A DNA stretch of 64,000 nucleotides from Streptomyces sp. CB01580 (GCF_001905795.1 NZ_LIXJ01000013.1:124001-188000), one strand, 5' to 3'. Shown: positions 8,784 to 16,370, numbered from the stretch's first letter. Numbers and translations: made by a program. Notes: generated by a model from the sequence alone, not told the origin.

Positions 8784-9122
8784 TCAGCCGTGCCCCGCCG
8801 GGGACGGAACGCCGCCCGACGGCGCCGATGCCGCGATCAGACGGTTGCGGGCCCGCCCCATGAGCTCCTCACGCTCGTCCTCGGTGAGTCCGCCCCACAC
8901 GCCGTAGGGCTCCCGTACGGCCAGCGCGTGTGCCGCGCACTCGGCACGTACCGGGCATCGCATGCAGACCTCTTTCGCCGAGTTCTCGCGGGCGCTGCGT
9001 GCCGCCCCGCGCTCACCCTCGGGGTGGAAGAACAGCGAGCTGTCGACCCCGCGGCAGGCCGCCAACAGTTGCCAGTCCCACAGATCGGCGTTGGGTCCGG
9101 GAAGGCGGGAGAAATCTGCCAT
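8784..9122 (-). CDS. whiD: WhiB-family regulator WhiD
   Basis: A 112-residue WhiB-like iron-sulfur protein. Cys23, Cys53, Cys56 and Cys62 would ligate the [4Fe-4S] cluster, followed by the conserved turn G-V-W-G-G-L (about residues 74-79) and a basic tail. Its length, its N-terminus M-A-D-F-S-R-L-P-G-P and its position next to bldM match WhiD as I remember it, a protein needed for spore maturation in S. coelicolor. WhiB-like proteins act by binding the principal sigma factor and DNA. An AT-rich patch (about 8735-8765) lies downstream; upstream is a long regulatory gap shared with bldM. Confidence 0.93.
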   Translation of the reverse strand: MADFSRLPGPNADLWDWQLLAACRGVDSSLFFHPEGERGAARSARENSAKEVCMRCPVRAECAAHALAVREPYGVWGGLTEDEREELMGRARNRLIAASAPSGGVPSPAGHG

Positions 9123-9201
9123 TGCTTGTCCCCTCAAACCATGCTGAGTCGGAAACGTCGTTGTCGTCCGGTGTCGTCTATTTTGATTGTGCCCATGACA
9201 C

Positions 9202-9228
9202 TTACATCCACGGTGCAAGTAGATGTAA
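9202..9228. promoter_or_regulatory. Imperfect palindrome upstream of whiD
   Basis: TTACATCCAC (9202-9211) and GTAGATGTAA (9219-9228) form inverted arms matching at 9 of 10 positions around a 7-nt centre, 80-106 bp upstream of the whiD start. It is in the AT-rich part of the 422-bp whiD-bldM intergenic region. This would suit a dimeric developmental regulator; which one is unknown. Confidence 0.45.
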
Positions 9229-9392
9229 ATATGACTGATTGCGAATCTAGCCACAGACACCGGGAAAAGGGAAGAAGACCCGCTAAATGGGGCATACCTT
9301 CATATGAAGAACCGGTTGATGACTGGACGATCCGCGTCGCTCTCCTCCGTGCACGCCTCCTCACGTAGAGTGCCGAACCTGGCCGTCGAACC

Positions 9393-9420
9393 CGTAACTC
9401 TTTCGAGTGACCATCGTTGA
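9393..9420 (+). promoter_or_regulatory. Sigma-BldN-type promoter (bldM p1)
   Basis: CGTAAC (9393-9398), 16 nt, CGTTGA (9415-9420). This matches exactly the -35/-10 I recall for the sigma-BldN-dependent bldMp1 promoter. It would place the transcript start about 120 nt upstream of the bldM ATG. Confidence 0.85.
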
Positions 9421-9544
9421 GAGGGCGGAAGTGGTTGACAGAAAAAGCGATCGGGCAGGTGTCCGAGAGCGTCAACCGCTCAGGTGACGACTTGTGAACA
9501 GCCTGGAGGCTCAAGGTGACGCGCATCAGCTGCGGAGGGCGGCC

Positions 9545-10156
9545 ATGACATCCGTCCTCGTCTGCGACGACTCCCCGCTTGCCCGAGAGGCGCTCCGTCG
9601 CGCGGTCGCGACCGTGCCCGGCGTCGAGCGTGTGACGACGGCGGCCAACGGCGAGGAAGTCCTCCGCCGCTGGGGCGCCGACCGTTCGGATCTGATTCTG
9701 ATGGACGTACGCATGCCTGGTCTCGGGGGTGTGGAGACGGTCCGGCGGCTGCTCTCCGCCGACCCCGGCGCCAGGATCATCATGCTGACCGTCGCCGAGG
9801 ACCTGGACGGCGTCGCGCTCGCGGTCGCCGCCGGTGCCCGCGGCTATCTCCACAAGGACGCCTCCCGCGCCGAGCTGCGGGCCACCGTCACCCAGGCGCT
9901 GGCCGATCCGACGTGGCGGCTCGCGCCGCGCAGGCTGCGGTCGGCCGAGATGGGTGCCGCGCCCACGCTCACCGCGCGGGAGATCCAGGTGCTCGAAGGG
10001 ATGAGCCACGGTCGCTCGAACGCCGAGATCGGCCGTGAGCTGTTCCTCTCCGAGGACACGGTGAAGACGCACGCCAGGCGTCTGTTCAAGAAGCTCGGCG
10101 CCTCTGACCGCGCCCACGCCGTCGCTCTCGGCTTCCGCTGGGGGCTGGTCCGCTGA
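9545..10156 (+). CDS. bldM: Atypical response regulator BldM
   Basis: 203 residues: a receiver domain (residues about 3-120, Asp54 at the phosphorylation position in L-M-D-V-R-M-P-G) and a LuxR/NarL-type HTH (S-N-A-E-I-G-R-E-L-F-L-S-E-D-T-V-K-T-H). Length, Asp54 and the whiD neighbour identify BldM, which activates genes for aerial hyphae formation and sporulation, alone or as a heterodimer with WhiI. No partner histidine kinase is adjacent. I chose the ATG at 9545; an upstream in-frame start would add 17 residues with no family support. The sigma-BldN-type promoter upstream explains its developmental control. Confidence 0.95.
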   Translation: MTSVLVCDDSPLAREALRRAVATVPGVERVTTAANGEEVLRRWGADRSDLILMDVRMPGLGGVETVRRLLSADPGARIIMLTVAEDLDGVALAVAAGARGYLHKDASRAELRATVTQALADPTWRLAPRRLRSAEMGAAPTLTAREIQVLEGMSHGRSNAEIGRELFLSEDTVKTHARRLFKKLGASDRAHAVALGFRWGLVR

Positions 10157-10186
10157 GGGCCGGTCGTGACCGGTGGTCGACCGTCT

Positions 10187-10212
10187 CCCCGCCCGCGCTC
10201 CGGCGGGCGGGG
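10187..10212 (+). terminator. Probable bldM terminator
   Basis: A 9-bp GC stem, CCCCGCCCG (10187-10195) with CGGGCGGGG (10204-10212), and an 8-nt loop, about 30 bp after the bldM stop. There is no T-run. Confidence 0.5.
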
Positions 10213-10381
10213 TGTCGCGACCGCCGTGCGCGGGGCGGGCACCGCCGCACCGGTGGTGCCCGCCGGGCCGACCGCGTCCGCCGGGCCGACGGCATGTGAC
10301 GCTTCACGGCCGATGCCGCATCCTTGAGACGTGGAGTTCCTCGGGAACGATTCGGTCGAGCGGAAGGGGAGGGCGCAGGAC

Positions 10382-11047
10382 ATGACTTCCGGCGCACCCG
10401 CTCATAACGCTTCGGTGCACAACTACGGACGCGGCGGAGCGGAAGACGAGACTCCGAGGCACCATGGTCCGATGCGCGACGACGAGACGACGGTGATCGG
10501 TGCACTGGTGCACCGCGCCGTCGAGGGCGATGCGCAGGCCACCCATGATCTGCTGGCCCATGTTCACCCGCTCGCGCTGCGTTACTGCAGGTCGCGGCTG
10601 AGTCGTCTGCCCGGTGACGCGCGCCACTTCGTCGAGGACCTGGCGCAGGAGGTCTGCGTCGCGGTGCTCATGGCGCTGCCGCGCTACAAGGACACCGGCA
10701 GACCCTTCGAAGCCTTCGTCTTCGCCATCGCGGGCCACAAGGTGGCCGATCTCCAGCGGGCCGCCATGCGGCACCCGGGGTCCACGGCAGTGCCCTCCGA
10801 CGAGATGCCCGAGCGGCCCGACGACTCGCTCGGCCCCGAGGAGCGCGCGCTGCTCAGCAGTGACGCGGCCTGGGCCAAGAAGCTCCTGGCGAACCTCCCC
10901 GACAATCAGCGCGAGCTGCTCGTGCTGCGGGTCGCGGTCGGTCTGACCGCCGAGGAGACCGGGCAGATGCTGGGCATGTCACCGGGCGCCGTCCGGGTCG
11001 CCCAGCACCGTGCGCTGAGCAGGCTGCGGGCGCTCGCCGAGCAGTGA
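10382..11047 (+). CDS. shbA: ECF-type sigma factor (ShbA-like)
   Basis: A 221-residue sigma-70 family protein. Region 2 includes F-V-E-D-L-A-Q-E-V-C and R-P-F-E-A-F-V-F-A-I-A-G-H-K-V-A-D. Region 4 is N-L-P-D-N-Q-R-E-L-L-V-L-R-V followed by a helix-turn-helix (A-E-E-T-G-Q-M-L-G-M-S-P-G-A-V-R). Position between bldM and guaB matches ShbA, which I recall as the sigma factor driving transcription of the principal sigma gene hrdB in S. griseus. The start is uncertain: GTG at 10331, ATG at 10382 and ATG at 10471 are all in frame. I chose 10382, which has GGGGAGGG some 15 nt upstream. No anti-sigma gene is adjacent. Confidence 0.82.
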   Translation: MTSGAPAHNASVHNYGRGGAEDETPRHHGPMRDDETTVIGALVHRAVEGDAQATHDLLAHVHPLALRYCRSRLSRLPGDARHFVEDLAQEVCVAVLMALPRYKDTGRPFEAFVFAIAGHKVADLQRAAMRHPGSTAVPSDEMPERPDDSLGPEERALLSSDAAWAKKLLANLPDNQRELLVLRVAVGLTAEETGQMLGMSPGAVRVAQHRALSRLRALAEQ

Positions 11048-11095
11048 TCGGGGTCGGACGACGGGATTTCCCCGGCCCCAGCTCCGGCCCCGGCT

Positions 11096-11124
11096 CCCGT
11101 TCCCGTTCCCGTTCCCGTTCCCGT
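11096..11124. repeat. CCCGTT hexamer tandem repeat
   Basis: Four full CCCGTT units plus a partial fifth, in the gap between the sigma-factor gene and guaB. Confidence 0.75.
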
Positions 11125-11199
11125 CACGGTTCCGCGTACGTCCCGCGCCTCTCGTGCGTACCGTTCGTGCACGATCCGTGCCGCTCCGGTTCCGTACGA

Positions 11200-11218
11200 A
11201 CCTACAGAACCTGTAGGT
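11200..11218. promoter_or_regulatory. 19-bp palindrome upstream of guaB
   Basis: ACCTACAG and its perfect inverted copy CTGTAGGT are separated by AAC, ending 12 bp upstream of the sigma-R-type -35 element of guaB. The position suits an operator or activator site; the binding protein is unknown. Confidence 0.45.
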
Positions 11219-11230
11219 GATCTTGCCCGT

Positions 11231-11256
11231 GGAATGAGACACGTGCGAAGGCCGTT
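11231..11256 (+). promoter_or_regulatory. Sigma-R-type promoter of guaB
   Basis: GGAAT (11231-11235), exactly 18 nt, GTT (11254-11256). This is a perfect match to the disulfide-stress sigma-R consensus GGAAT-N18-GTT. Predicted transcription would start near 11263, giving a leader of about 38 nt before the guaB ATG at 11301. Confidence 0.7.
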
Positions 11257-11300
11257 AGCATGGACATCCGCACCGATCAAGGCCATTTGGGGAAGGTGTC

Positions 11301-12806
11301 ATGACTGCAAACGTCGACGGAGTGCCCGAGAAATTCGCGACGCTCGGGCTGACATACGACGACGTGCTGCTGCTGCCCGGCGCGTCCGACATGGCGCCCG
11401 ATCAGATCGACACCTCCTCGTACATCTCCAAGAACGTGCGGGTGAACATCCCGCTGCTCTCCGCCGCGATGGACAAGGTCACCGAGGCCCGCATGGCGAT
11501 CGCCATGGCCCGGCAGGGCGGCGCCGGTGTGCTCCACCGCAACCTCTCCATCGCCGACCAGGCCAACCAGGTCGACCTGGTGAAGCGCTCCGAGTCCGGC
11601 ATGGTCACCGACCCGATCACGGTGCACCCGGACGCGACCCTGCACGACGCCGACGAGCTGTGCGCCAAGTTCCGCATCAGCGGCGTCCCGGTCACCGACG
11701 CGGCCGGCAAGCTGCTCGGCATCGTCACCAACCGCGACATGGCGTTCGAGCCGGACCGTTCGCGCCAGGTGCGCGAGGTCATGACGCCGATGCCGCTGGT
11801 CACGGGCAAGGTCGGCATCTCCGGCGTGGACGCCATGGAGCTGCTGCGCCGTCACAAGATCGAGAAGCTTCCGCTGGTCGACGAGGCGGGCGTCCTCAAG
11901 GGCCTCATCACCGTCAAGGACTTCGTCAAGGCCGAGCAGTACCCGAACGCCGCGAAGGACAAGGAGGGCCGGCTGCTGGTCGGCGCCGCCGTCGGTGTCG
12001 CGGGGGACGCCTTCGAGCGGGCCCAGGCGCTGATCGAGGCGGGCGTCGACTTCATCGTCGTGGACACCGCCCACGGCCACTCCCGGCTGGTCGGCGACAT
12101 GGTCGCCAAGATCAAGTCGAACGCGTCCGGCGTCGACGTCATCGGCGGCAACATCGCCACCCGCGACGGCGCCCAGGCGCTGATCGACGCCGGTGTCGAC
12201 GGCATCAAGGTAGGCGTCGGCCCCGGTTCCATCTGCACCACCCGCGTCGTCGCCGGTATCGGCGTCCCGCAGGTCACCGCGATCTACGAGGCTTCGCTCG
12301 CCGCGAAGGAGGCGGGCGTCCCGGTCATCGGCGACGGCGGCCTGCAGTACTCCGGCGACATCGCCAAGGCCCTGGTGGCCGGCGCGGACACCGTGATGCT
12401 CGGCTCGCTGCTCGCGGGCTGCGAGGAGTCCCCGGGCGAGCTGCTCTTCATCAACGGCAAGCAGTTCAAGTCGTACCGCGGCATGGGTTCGCTCGGCGCG
12501 ATGCAGTCCCGCGGCGACCGCAAGTCGTTCTCCAAGGACCGCTACTTCCAGGAGGGCGTCGCCTCCGACGAGAAGCTGGTCCCCGAGGGCATCGAGGGCC
12601 AGGTCCCCTACCGCGGCCCGCTCTCCGCGGTCGTCCACCAGCTCACCGGCGGTCTGCGCCAGTCGATGTTCTACGTCGGCGGCCGCACCGTGCCGGAGCT
12701 CCAGGCCAACGGCCGGTTCGTCCGGATCACCTCCGCGGGCCTCAAGGAGAGCCACCCGCACGACATCCAGATGACGGTCGAGGCGCCCAACTACAGCAGG
12801 AAGTAA
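11301..12806 (+). CDS. guaB: IMP dehydrogenase
   Basis: 501 residues, full length. It oxidises IMP to XMP with NAD+, the committed step to GMP. The N-terminal L-T-Y-D-D-V-L-L-L-P segment, two CBS domains (about residues 95-215), the catalytic loop G-P-G-S-I-C-T-T with Cys312, and the flap R-G-M-G-S-L-G-A-M are all present. The start ATG follows GGGGAAGG. A sigma-R-type promoter lies 45-70 bp upstream, suggesting induction by thiol oxidation. The stop codon touches a strong inverted repeat (12806-12967) that separates it from guaB3. Confidence 0.97.
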   Translation: MTANVDGVPEKFATLGLTYDDVLLLPGASDMAPDQIDTSSYISKNVRVNIPLLSAAMDKVTEARMAIAMARQGGAGVLHRNLSIADQANQVDLVKRSESGMVTDPITVHPDATLHDADELCAKFRISGVPVTDAAGKLLGIVTNRDMAFEPDRSRQVREVMTPMPLVTGKVGISGVDAMELLRRHKIEKLPLVDEAGVLKGLITVKDFVKAEQYPNAAKDKEGRLLVGAAVGVAGDAFERAQALIEAGVDFIVVDTAHGHSRLVGDMVAKIKSNASGVDVIGGNIATRDGAQALIDAGVDGIKVGVGPGSICTTRVVAGIGVPQVTAIYEASLAAKEAGVPVIGDGGLQYSGDIAKALVAGADTVMLGSLLAGCEESPGELLFINGKQFKSYRGMGSLGAMQSRGDRKSFSKDRYFQEGVASDEKLVPEGIEGQVPYRGPLSAVVHQLTGGLRQSMFYVGGRTVPELQANGRFVRITSAGLKESHPHDIQMTVEAPNYSRK

Positions 12807-12967
12807 CGACCCTGCCCACGATGGGCAGTGGGAGAAGGAGCGGCGTCTGGGGCCTTCGAATCCAAGGCGGAGGAGGGAGTCGACGCGGAGCGTCGGTGAC
12901 CGACGACAACGCCGGAGGCGGAGACCCCGGACACCGCGACGCCGCTGGCGATCGTGGGCAGGGTCGT
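12806..12967 (+). other. Highly folded guaB 3' element A
   Basis: A perfect 17-bp inverted repeat, ACGACCCTGCCCACGAT (12806-12822) with 12951-12967, encloses about 128 nt. Inside are a second stem, AGCGGCGTC (12839-12847) with 12938-12946, GGGG with CCCC (12849-12852 with 12925-12928), and small hairpins (GACGC/GCGTC at 12882-12894, or the competing CGTCGG/CCGACG at 12891-12905). The left arm can also fold locally: CTGCCC-acgat-GGGCAG (12812-12828). The guaB stop overlaps its first base. It could be a terminator/processing element, a structured RNA or a small mobile repeat. There is no coding sequence. Confidence 0.6.
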
Positions 12968-12986
12968 AACGCGCGCCGACGTCCCG

Positions 12987-13058
12987 AGGGGCGGACCCGG
13001 GCTTTTTCCGGCCCCGCTGGGCGACCAGTGGGGTCCGGGAACTCCCGGGGCCGCCCCT
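12987..13058 (+). other. Long hairpin element B before guaB3, GNRA loop
   Basis: A 72-nt hairpin. The outer stem of 15 positions (12987-13001 with 13044-13058) has one mismatch. The inner stem is CCGG-CCCC-G-CTGG (13008-13020) with 13025-13038, containing one bulged base and one G-T pair, and is capped by GCGA, a GNRA tetraloop. Together with element A it fills most of the 309-bp guaB-guaB3 gap. It ends 57 bp before the guaB3 start. It may terminate read-through from guaB or regulate guaB3. Confidence 0.6.
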
Positions 13059-13115
13059 TTGCCGTGTGTCGGGGATACTGGACAGCGCAGACATAGAGGG
13101 AAAGGCCACACCATC

Positions 13116-14240
13116 GTGACTGAGATCGAGATCGGGCGCGGCAAGCGCGGCCGCCGGGCATACGCGTTCGACGACATCGCCGTCGTTCCGAGCCGCCGAA
13201 CCCGCGACCCGAAGGAGGTCTCGATCGCCTGGCAGATCGACGCCTACCGCTTCGAGCTGCCGTTCCTGGCCGCCCCCATGGACTCGGTGGTCTCCCCGCA
13301 GACCGCGATCCGCATCGGTGAGCTGGGCGGTCTCGGTGTCCTCAACCTGGAAGGGCTGTGGACCCGGTACGAGGACCCGCAGCCGCTGCTGGACGAGATC
13401 GCCGAGATGCCGGCCGAGTCCGCCACCCGCCGTCTCCAGGAGATCTACGCCGCCCCGATCCAGGAGGAACTGATCGGGCAGCGCATCAAGGAGGTGCGCG
13501 ACGCCGGGGTCGTCACCGCCGCGGCGCTCTCCCCGCAGCGCACCGCCCAGTTCTCCAAGGCGGTCGTCGACGCGGGTGTGGACATCTTCGTCATCCGCGG
13601 TACGACGGTCTCCGCCGAGCACGTGTCGGGTGCGGCCGAGCCGCTCAACCTCAAGCAGTTCATCTACGAGCTGGACGTCCCGGTGATCGTCGGCGGCTGC
13701 GCCACGTACACCGCCGCCCTGCACCTGATGCGTACCGGTGCGGCCGGTGTGCTCGTCGGTTTCGGCGGGGGCGCCGCGCACACCACGCGCAACGTCTTCG
13801 GCATCCAGGTGCCGATGGCGACGGCGGTCGCCGATGTGGCCGGGGCCCGCCGCGACTACATGGACGAGTCGGGCGGCCGGTACGTGCACGTGATCGCGGA
13901 CGGCGGCGTCGGCTGGTCCGGCGACCTGCCGAAGGCCATCGCCTGCGGTGCGGACGCCGTGATGATCGGCTCCCCGCTGGCCCGTGCGACGGACGCGCCG
14001 GGCCGCGGTCGGCACTGGGGCATGGAGGCCGTCCACGAGGACGTGCCGCGCGGCAAGCTGGTGGACCTCGGTTCCGTCGGTACGACCGAGGAGGTCCTCA
14101 CCGGTCCCTCGCACTCGCCGGACGGCTCGATGAACATCTTCGGCGCGCTGCGCCGGGCGATGGCGACGACGGGGTACAGCGAACTCAAGGAGTTCCAGCG
14201 CGTCGAGGTGACGGTGGCGGACTCGCAGCACCGTCGCTGA
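13116..14240 (+). CDS. guaB3: GuaB3-type IMP dehydrogenase-family protein
   Basis: 374 residues, an IMPDH/GMP reductase-like barrel without CBS domains, as in the GuaB3 family. The N-terminus has V-P-S-R-R-T-R and the barrel ends with L-K-E-F-Q. In the catalytic loop the Cys of IMPDH is replaced: G-F-G-G-G-A-A-H-T-T-R has His222 where guaB has Cys312. From memory the M. tuberculosis homologue also lacks the Cys, so this may be an actinobacterial subgroup trait. Purine role is likely, but normal IMPDH catalysis is doubtful. The start is GTG at 13116, preceded by GAGGGAAAGG. Confidence 0.9.
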   Translation: MTEIEIGRGKRGRRAYAFDDIAVVPSRRTRDPKEVSIAWQIDAYRFELPFLAAPMDSVVSPQTAIRIGELGGLGVLNLEGLWTRYEDPQPLLDEIAEMPAESATRRLQEIYAAPIQEELIGQRIKEVRDAGVVTAAALSPQRTAQFSKAVVDAGVDIFVIRGTTVSAEHVSGAAEPLNLKQFIYELDVPVIVGGCATYTAALHLMRTGAAGVLVGFGGGAAHTTRNVFGIQVPMATAVADVAGARRDYMDESGGRYVHVIADGGVGWSGDLPKAIACGADAVMIGSPLARATDAPGRGRHWGMEAVHEDVPRGKLVDLGSVGTTEEVLTGPSHSPDGSMNIFGALRRAMATTGYSELKEFQRVEVTVADSQHRR

Positions 14241-14275
14241 CCGTCTCGTGTCCGCCGGTGGCTTCCGGCGGGTAC

Positions 14276-14328
14276 ACATGGGCGAAGGCCCCGGAACCGC
14301 ACGTGGGTTCCGGGGCCTTCGCCCATGT
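14276..14328 (+). terminator. Strong terminator after guaB3
   Basis: A perfect 23-bp stem (14276-14298 with 14306-14328) with a 7-nt loop, 35 bp after the guaB3 stop. It lies between convergent genes and could serve both strands. Confidence 0.88.
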
Positions 14329-14392
14329 CCGGCGGGGCGCGCCTTTTCGATCACGCCCTTTTGATCAGGCCTTCGTGGGAACGCCGTCCCGG

Positions 14393-14971
14393 TCACGCCT
14401 TCTTGGCGCCACCGAAGGCCGCCACGGCGCCGAGCAGCAGGAAGACGTAGGTCATGAAGTCCGAGCCCTCGCCCCACGCCTTCGTCAGCACGTCGAAGTG
14501 GTCGATGAAGAGGGTGGACGCGGACTGGTGGATCAGGTCGGACAGGATGATCGAGATGCCGATCAGCTGGCCGAGGTAGACGGCGCCCACGGACAGGACG
14601 GCGCTGACGACGGGCAGGATCGGGTTGCGCCCGCCGACCTTGCTCGCCGCGAAGCCGACGAGGAAGCCGACGCCGATGGCGATGTAGCCGACCTCGCGCT
14701 CGATCGCTCCAGCGATGACGCCGTAGAGGAAGGCACCGACGAGCGCGGCGACCACGGCCGCGACGAGGCCGAGGGCCACCTTGTCGCGGGGCGGCGCCGG
14801 CGGGGCGAAGGGCGCGCCGCCGAACGCGGGGGCGGGCTGGCCGTAGGCGCCGGGCTGCTGACCGGCGAACGGGTTGCCCGTCGGGGCCCCGGGCTGCTGG
14901 CCCGCGTACGGGTTGCCGTCGACGGGCTGGGCGCCGGGCTGCTGGTTCGGCGGCGGCACGGGCTGGCTCAT
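14393..14971 (-). CDS. Small membrane protein with Pro/Gln-rich N-terminus
   Basis: 192 residues. The first 60 or so residues are rich in Pro, Gln, Gly and Ala with repeated A-G-Q-Q-P-G-A units. They are followed by four likely transmembrane segments starting near residue 66. The tail ends G-G-A-K-K-A. This composition is common in Streptomyces membrane proteins of unknown function. It is convergent with guaB3. I do not recognise a specific family. Confidence 0.8.
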   Translation of the reverse strand: MSQPVPPPNQQPGAQPVDGNPYAGQQPGAPTGNPFAGQQPGAYGQPAPAFGGAPFAPPAPPRDKVALGLVAAVVAALVGAFLYGVIAGAIEREVGYIAIGVGFLVGFAASKVGGRNPILPVVSAVLSVGAVYLGQLIGISIILSDLIHQSASTLFIDHFDVLTKAWGEGSDFMTYVFLLLGAVAAFGGAKKA

Positions 14972-15107
14972 GGTGGGATCCCCCTTGGAGCGGAAGCGCA
15001 CGATTGTGCGAGAAGTGACGCCGCAGGCTAGCAGTCGGCTATGACATCGCCTACCGAAAACCCCGAAGACCTCGAAGCTCCCGCAGCCCCCTCCCGGAAT
15101 GCCTGGT

Positions 15108-16370
15108 TCACAGTCGGTGCGCGGCCCCCGCCGGGGTCGCGCCCCGGGTGTCCAGGAGCAGTTGGGCCTTCACGGCGAGACCCTGGAGGTCGTATGTGCG
15201 GTGGTGCTGGAGCAGCAGCGTGAGGTCGGCGTTCGACGCGGCCTCGTACAGCGAGTCGGCGCGTGGGACGGGGAGGTCGCGTACCCGCCAGTCCAGGACG
15301 TACGGGTCGTGGTAGCCGATCTGCGCACCCATGTCGAGCAGCCGGGAGGCGATCTCCCGGGCGGCGGACGCCTCCTGGTCGGCGAGGTCGGGCTTGTAGG
15401 TGACGCCGAGGAGCAGCACGCGGGCGCTGCGCACCGACTTGCCGTGCTCGTTCAGCAGGGTGGCGCAGCGCTGGATCACGTACTGCGGCATCCGGTCGTT
15501 GATCTCCTGGGCGAGCGCGACCATGCGCAGCGGGTGGCCGGGGGTGCGGCTGTGGTACGGGAGGCGTCCCGGGTCGACGGGGACGCCGTGTCCGCCGACG
15601 CCGGGCCCCGGGCGGAACGCCTGGAAGCCGAAGGGCTTGGTCTCGGCGCACCGGATGACGTCCCACAGGTCGACTCCGAGGTCGTGGCAGAGCACCGCCA
15701 TCTCGTTCACGAGGGCGATGTTGACGTGCCGGAAGTTGGTCTCCAGCACCTTCGTCATCTCGGCCTCGCGCAGCCCGCGGGCGCGGACCACCTTGTCGGT
15801 GAGCCGTCCGTAGAAGGCGGCGGCGGACTCGGTGCAGACGGGGGTGAGGCCGCCGATGACCCTGGGGGTGTTGGCGTGGACGTGGGTCCGGTTGCCGGGG
15901 TCGAGGCGGCTCGGCGCGTGGGCGAGGTGGAAGTCCCGTCCGGCGCGCAGTCCCGAGCCCTCTTCGAGGAGCGGCCGGATGTGACCCTCGGTGGTGCCGG
16001 GCTGTACGGCCGACTCCACCAGCACGGTGGTGTGGGGGCGCAGCCGGGCGGCGAGCGCGCGGGTGGCGTCGGTGAGCGCGGCGAGGTCGAGCGTGCGGTC
16101 GGCGGCGAGCGGGGTGGGGGCGCAGATGACCGCGGTGCGGACCCGGCCGAGTTCGGCCGGGTCGGTGGTGGGCCGGAAGCCCCCCGAGAGCATCCGGCGG
16201 ACGTCCGACGCGGTGAGGGAGCCCTCGACGGGGGTGCGGCCGGCGGCGAGTTCGGCGTGGGCGCGCGGATCGGTGTCGTAGCCGACGGTTTCGATGCCGG
16301 CGGCCACGGCGGCCTGTGCGAGGGGCAGGCCGAGGTGGCCGAGTCCGATGACAGCGAGGTCTGCGGGCAT
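15108..16370 (-). CDS. Nucleotide-sugar dehydrogenase homologue, catalytic Cys absent
   Basis: 420 residues with the full architecture of UDP-glucose/UDP-ManNAc dehydrogenases: Rossmann motif V-I-G-L-G-H-L-G-L-P (residues 7-16), a central domain and a C-terminal UDP-binding domain (L-G-V-T-Y-K-P-D). The active-site loop G-P-G-V-G-G-H-G-V-P-V-D-P has Gly262 where the family has the thioester-forming Cys. The preceding helix reads K207-V-L-E-T-N-F-R instead of the usual K-x-x-E-N-T-F-R, so the catalytic Asn position holds Thr. Family chemistry (two-step oxidation to a uronic acid) needs the Cys, so the protein may stop at an aldehyde, do another reaction, or be non-catalytic. It is a single gene with no glycan cluster nearby. 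Confidence 0.85.
   Translation of the reverse strand: MPADLAVIGLGHLGLPLAQAAVAAGIETVGYDTDPRAHAELAAGRTPVEGSLTASDVRRMLSGGFRPTTDPAELGRVRTAVICAPTPLAADRTLDLAALTDATRALAARLRPHTTVLVESAVQPGTTEGHIRPLLEEGSGLRAGRDFHLAHAPSRLDPGNRTHVHANTPRVIGGLTPVCTESAAAFYGRLTDKVVRARGLREAEMTKVLETNFRHVNIALVNEMAVLCHDLGVDLWDVIRCAETKPFGFQAFRPGPGVGGHGVPVDPGRLPYHSRTPGHPLRMVALAQEINDRMPQYVIQRCATLLNEHGKSVRSARVLLLGVTYKPDLADQEASAAREIASRLLDMGAQIGYHDPYVLDWRVRDLPVPRADSLYEAASNADLTLLLQHHRTYDLQGLAVKAQLLLDTRGATPAGAAHRL

Noticed and set aside
12806..12967. Insertion sequence with 17-bp terminal inverted repeats
   Set aside because: No transposase and no convincing target-site duplication flank the arms; kept only as a structured element with a mobile-repeat alternative.
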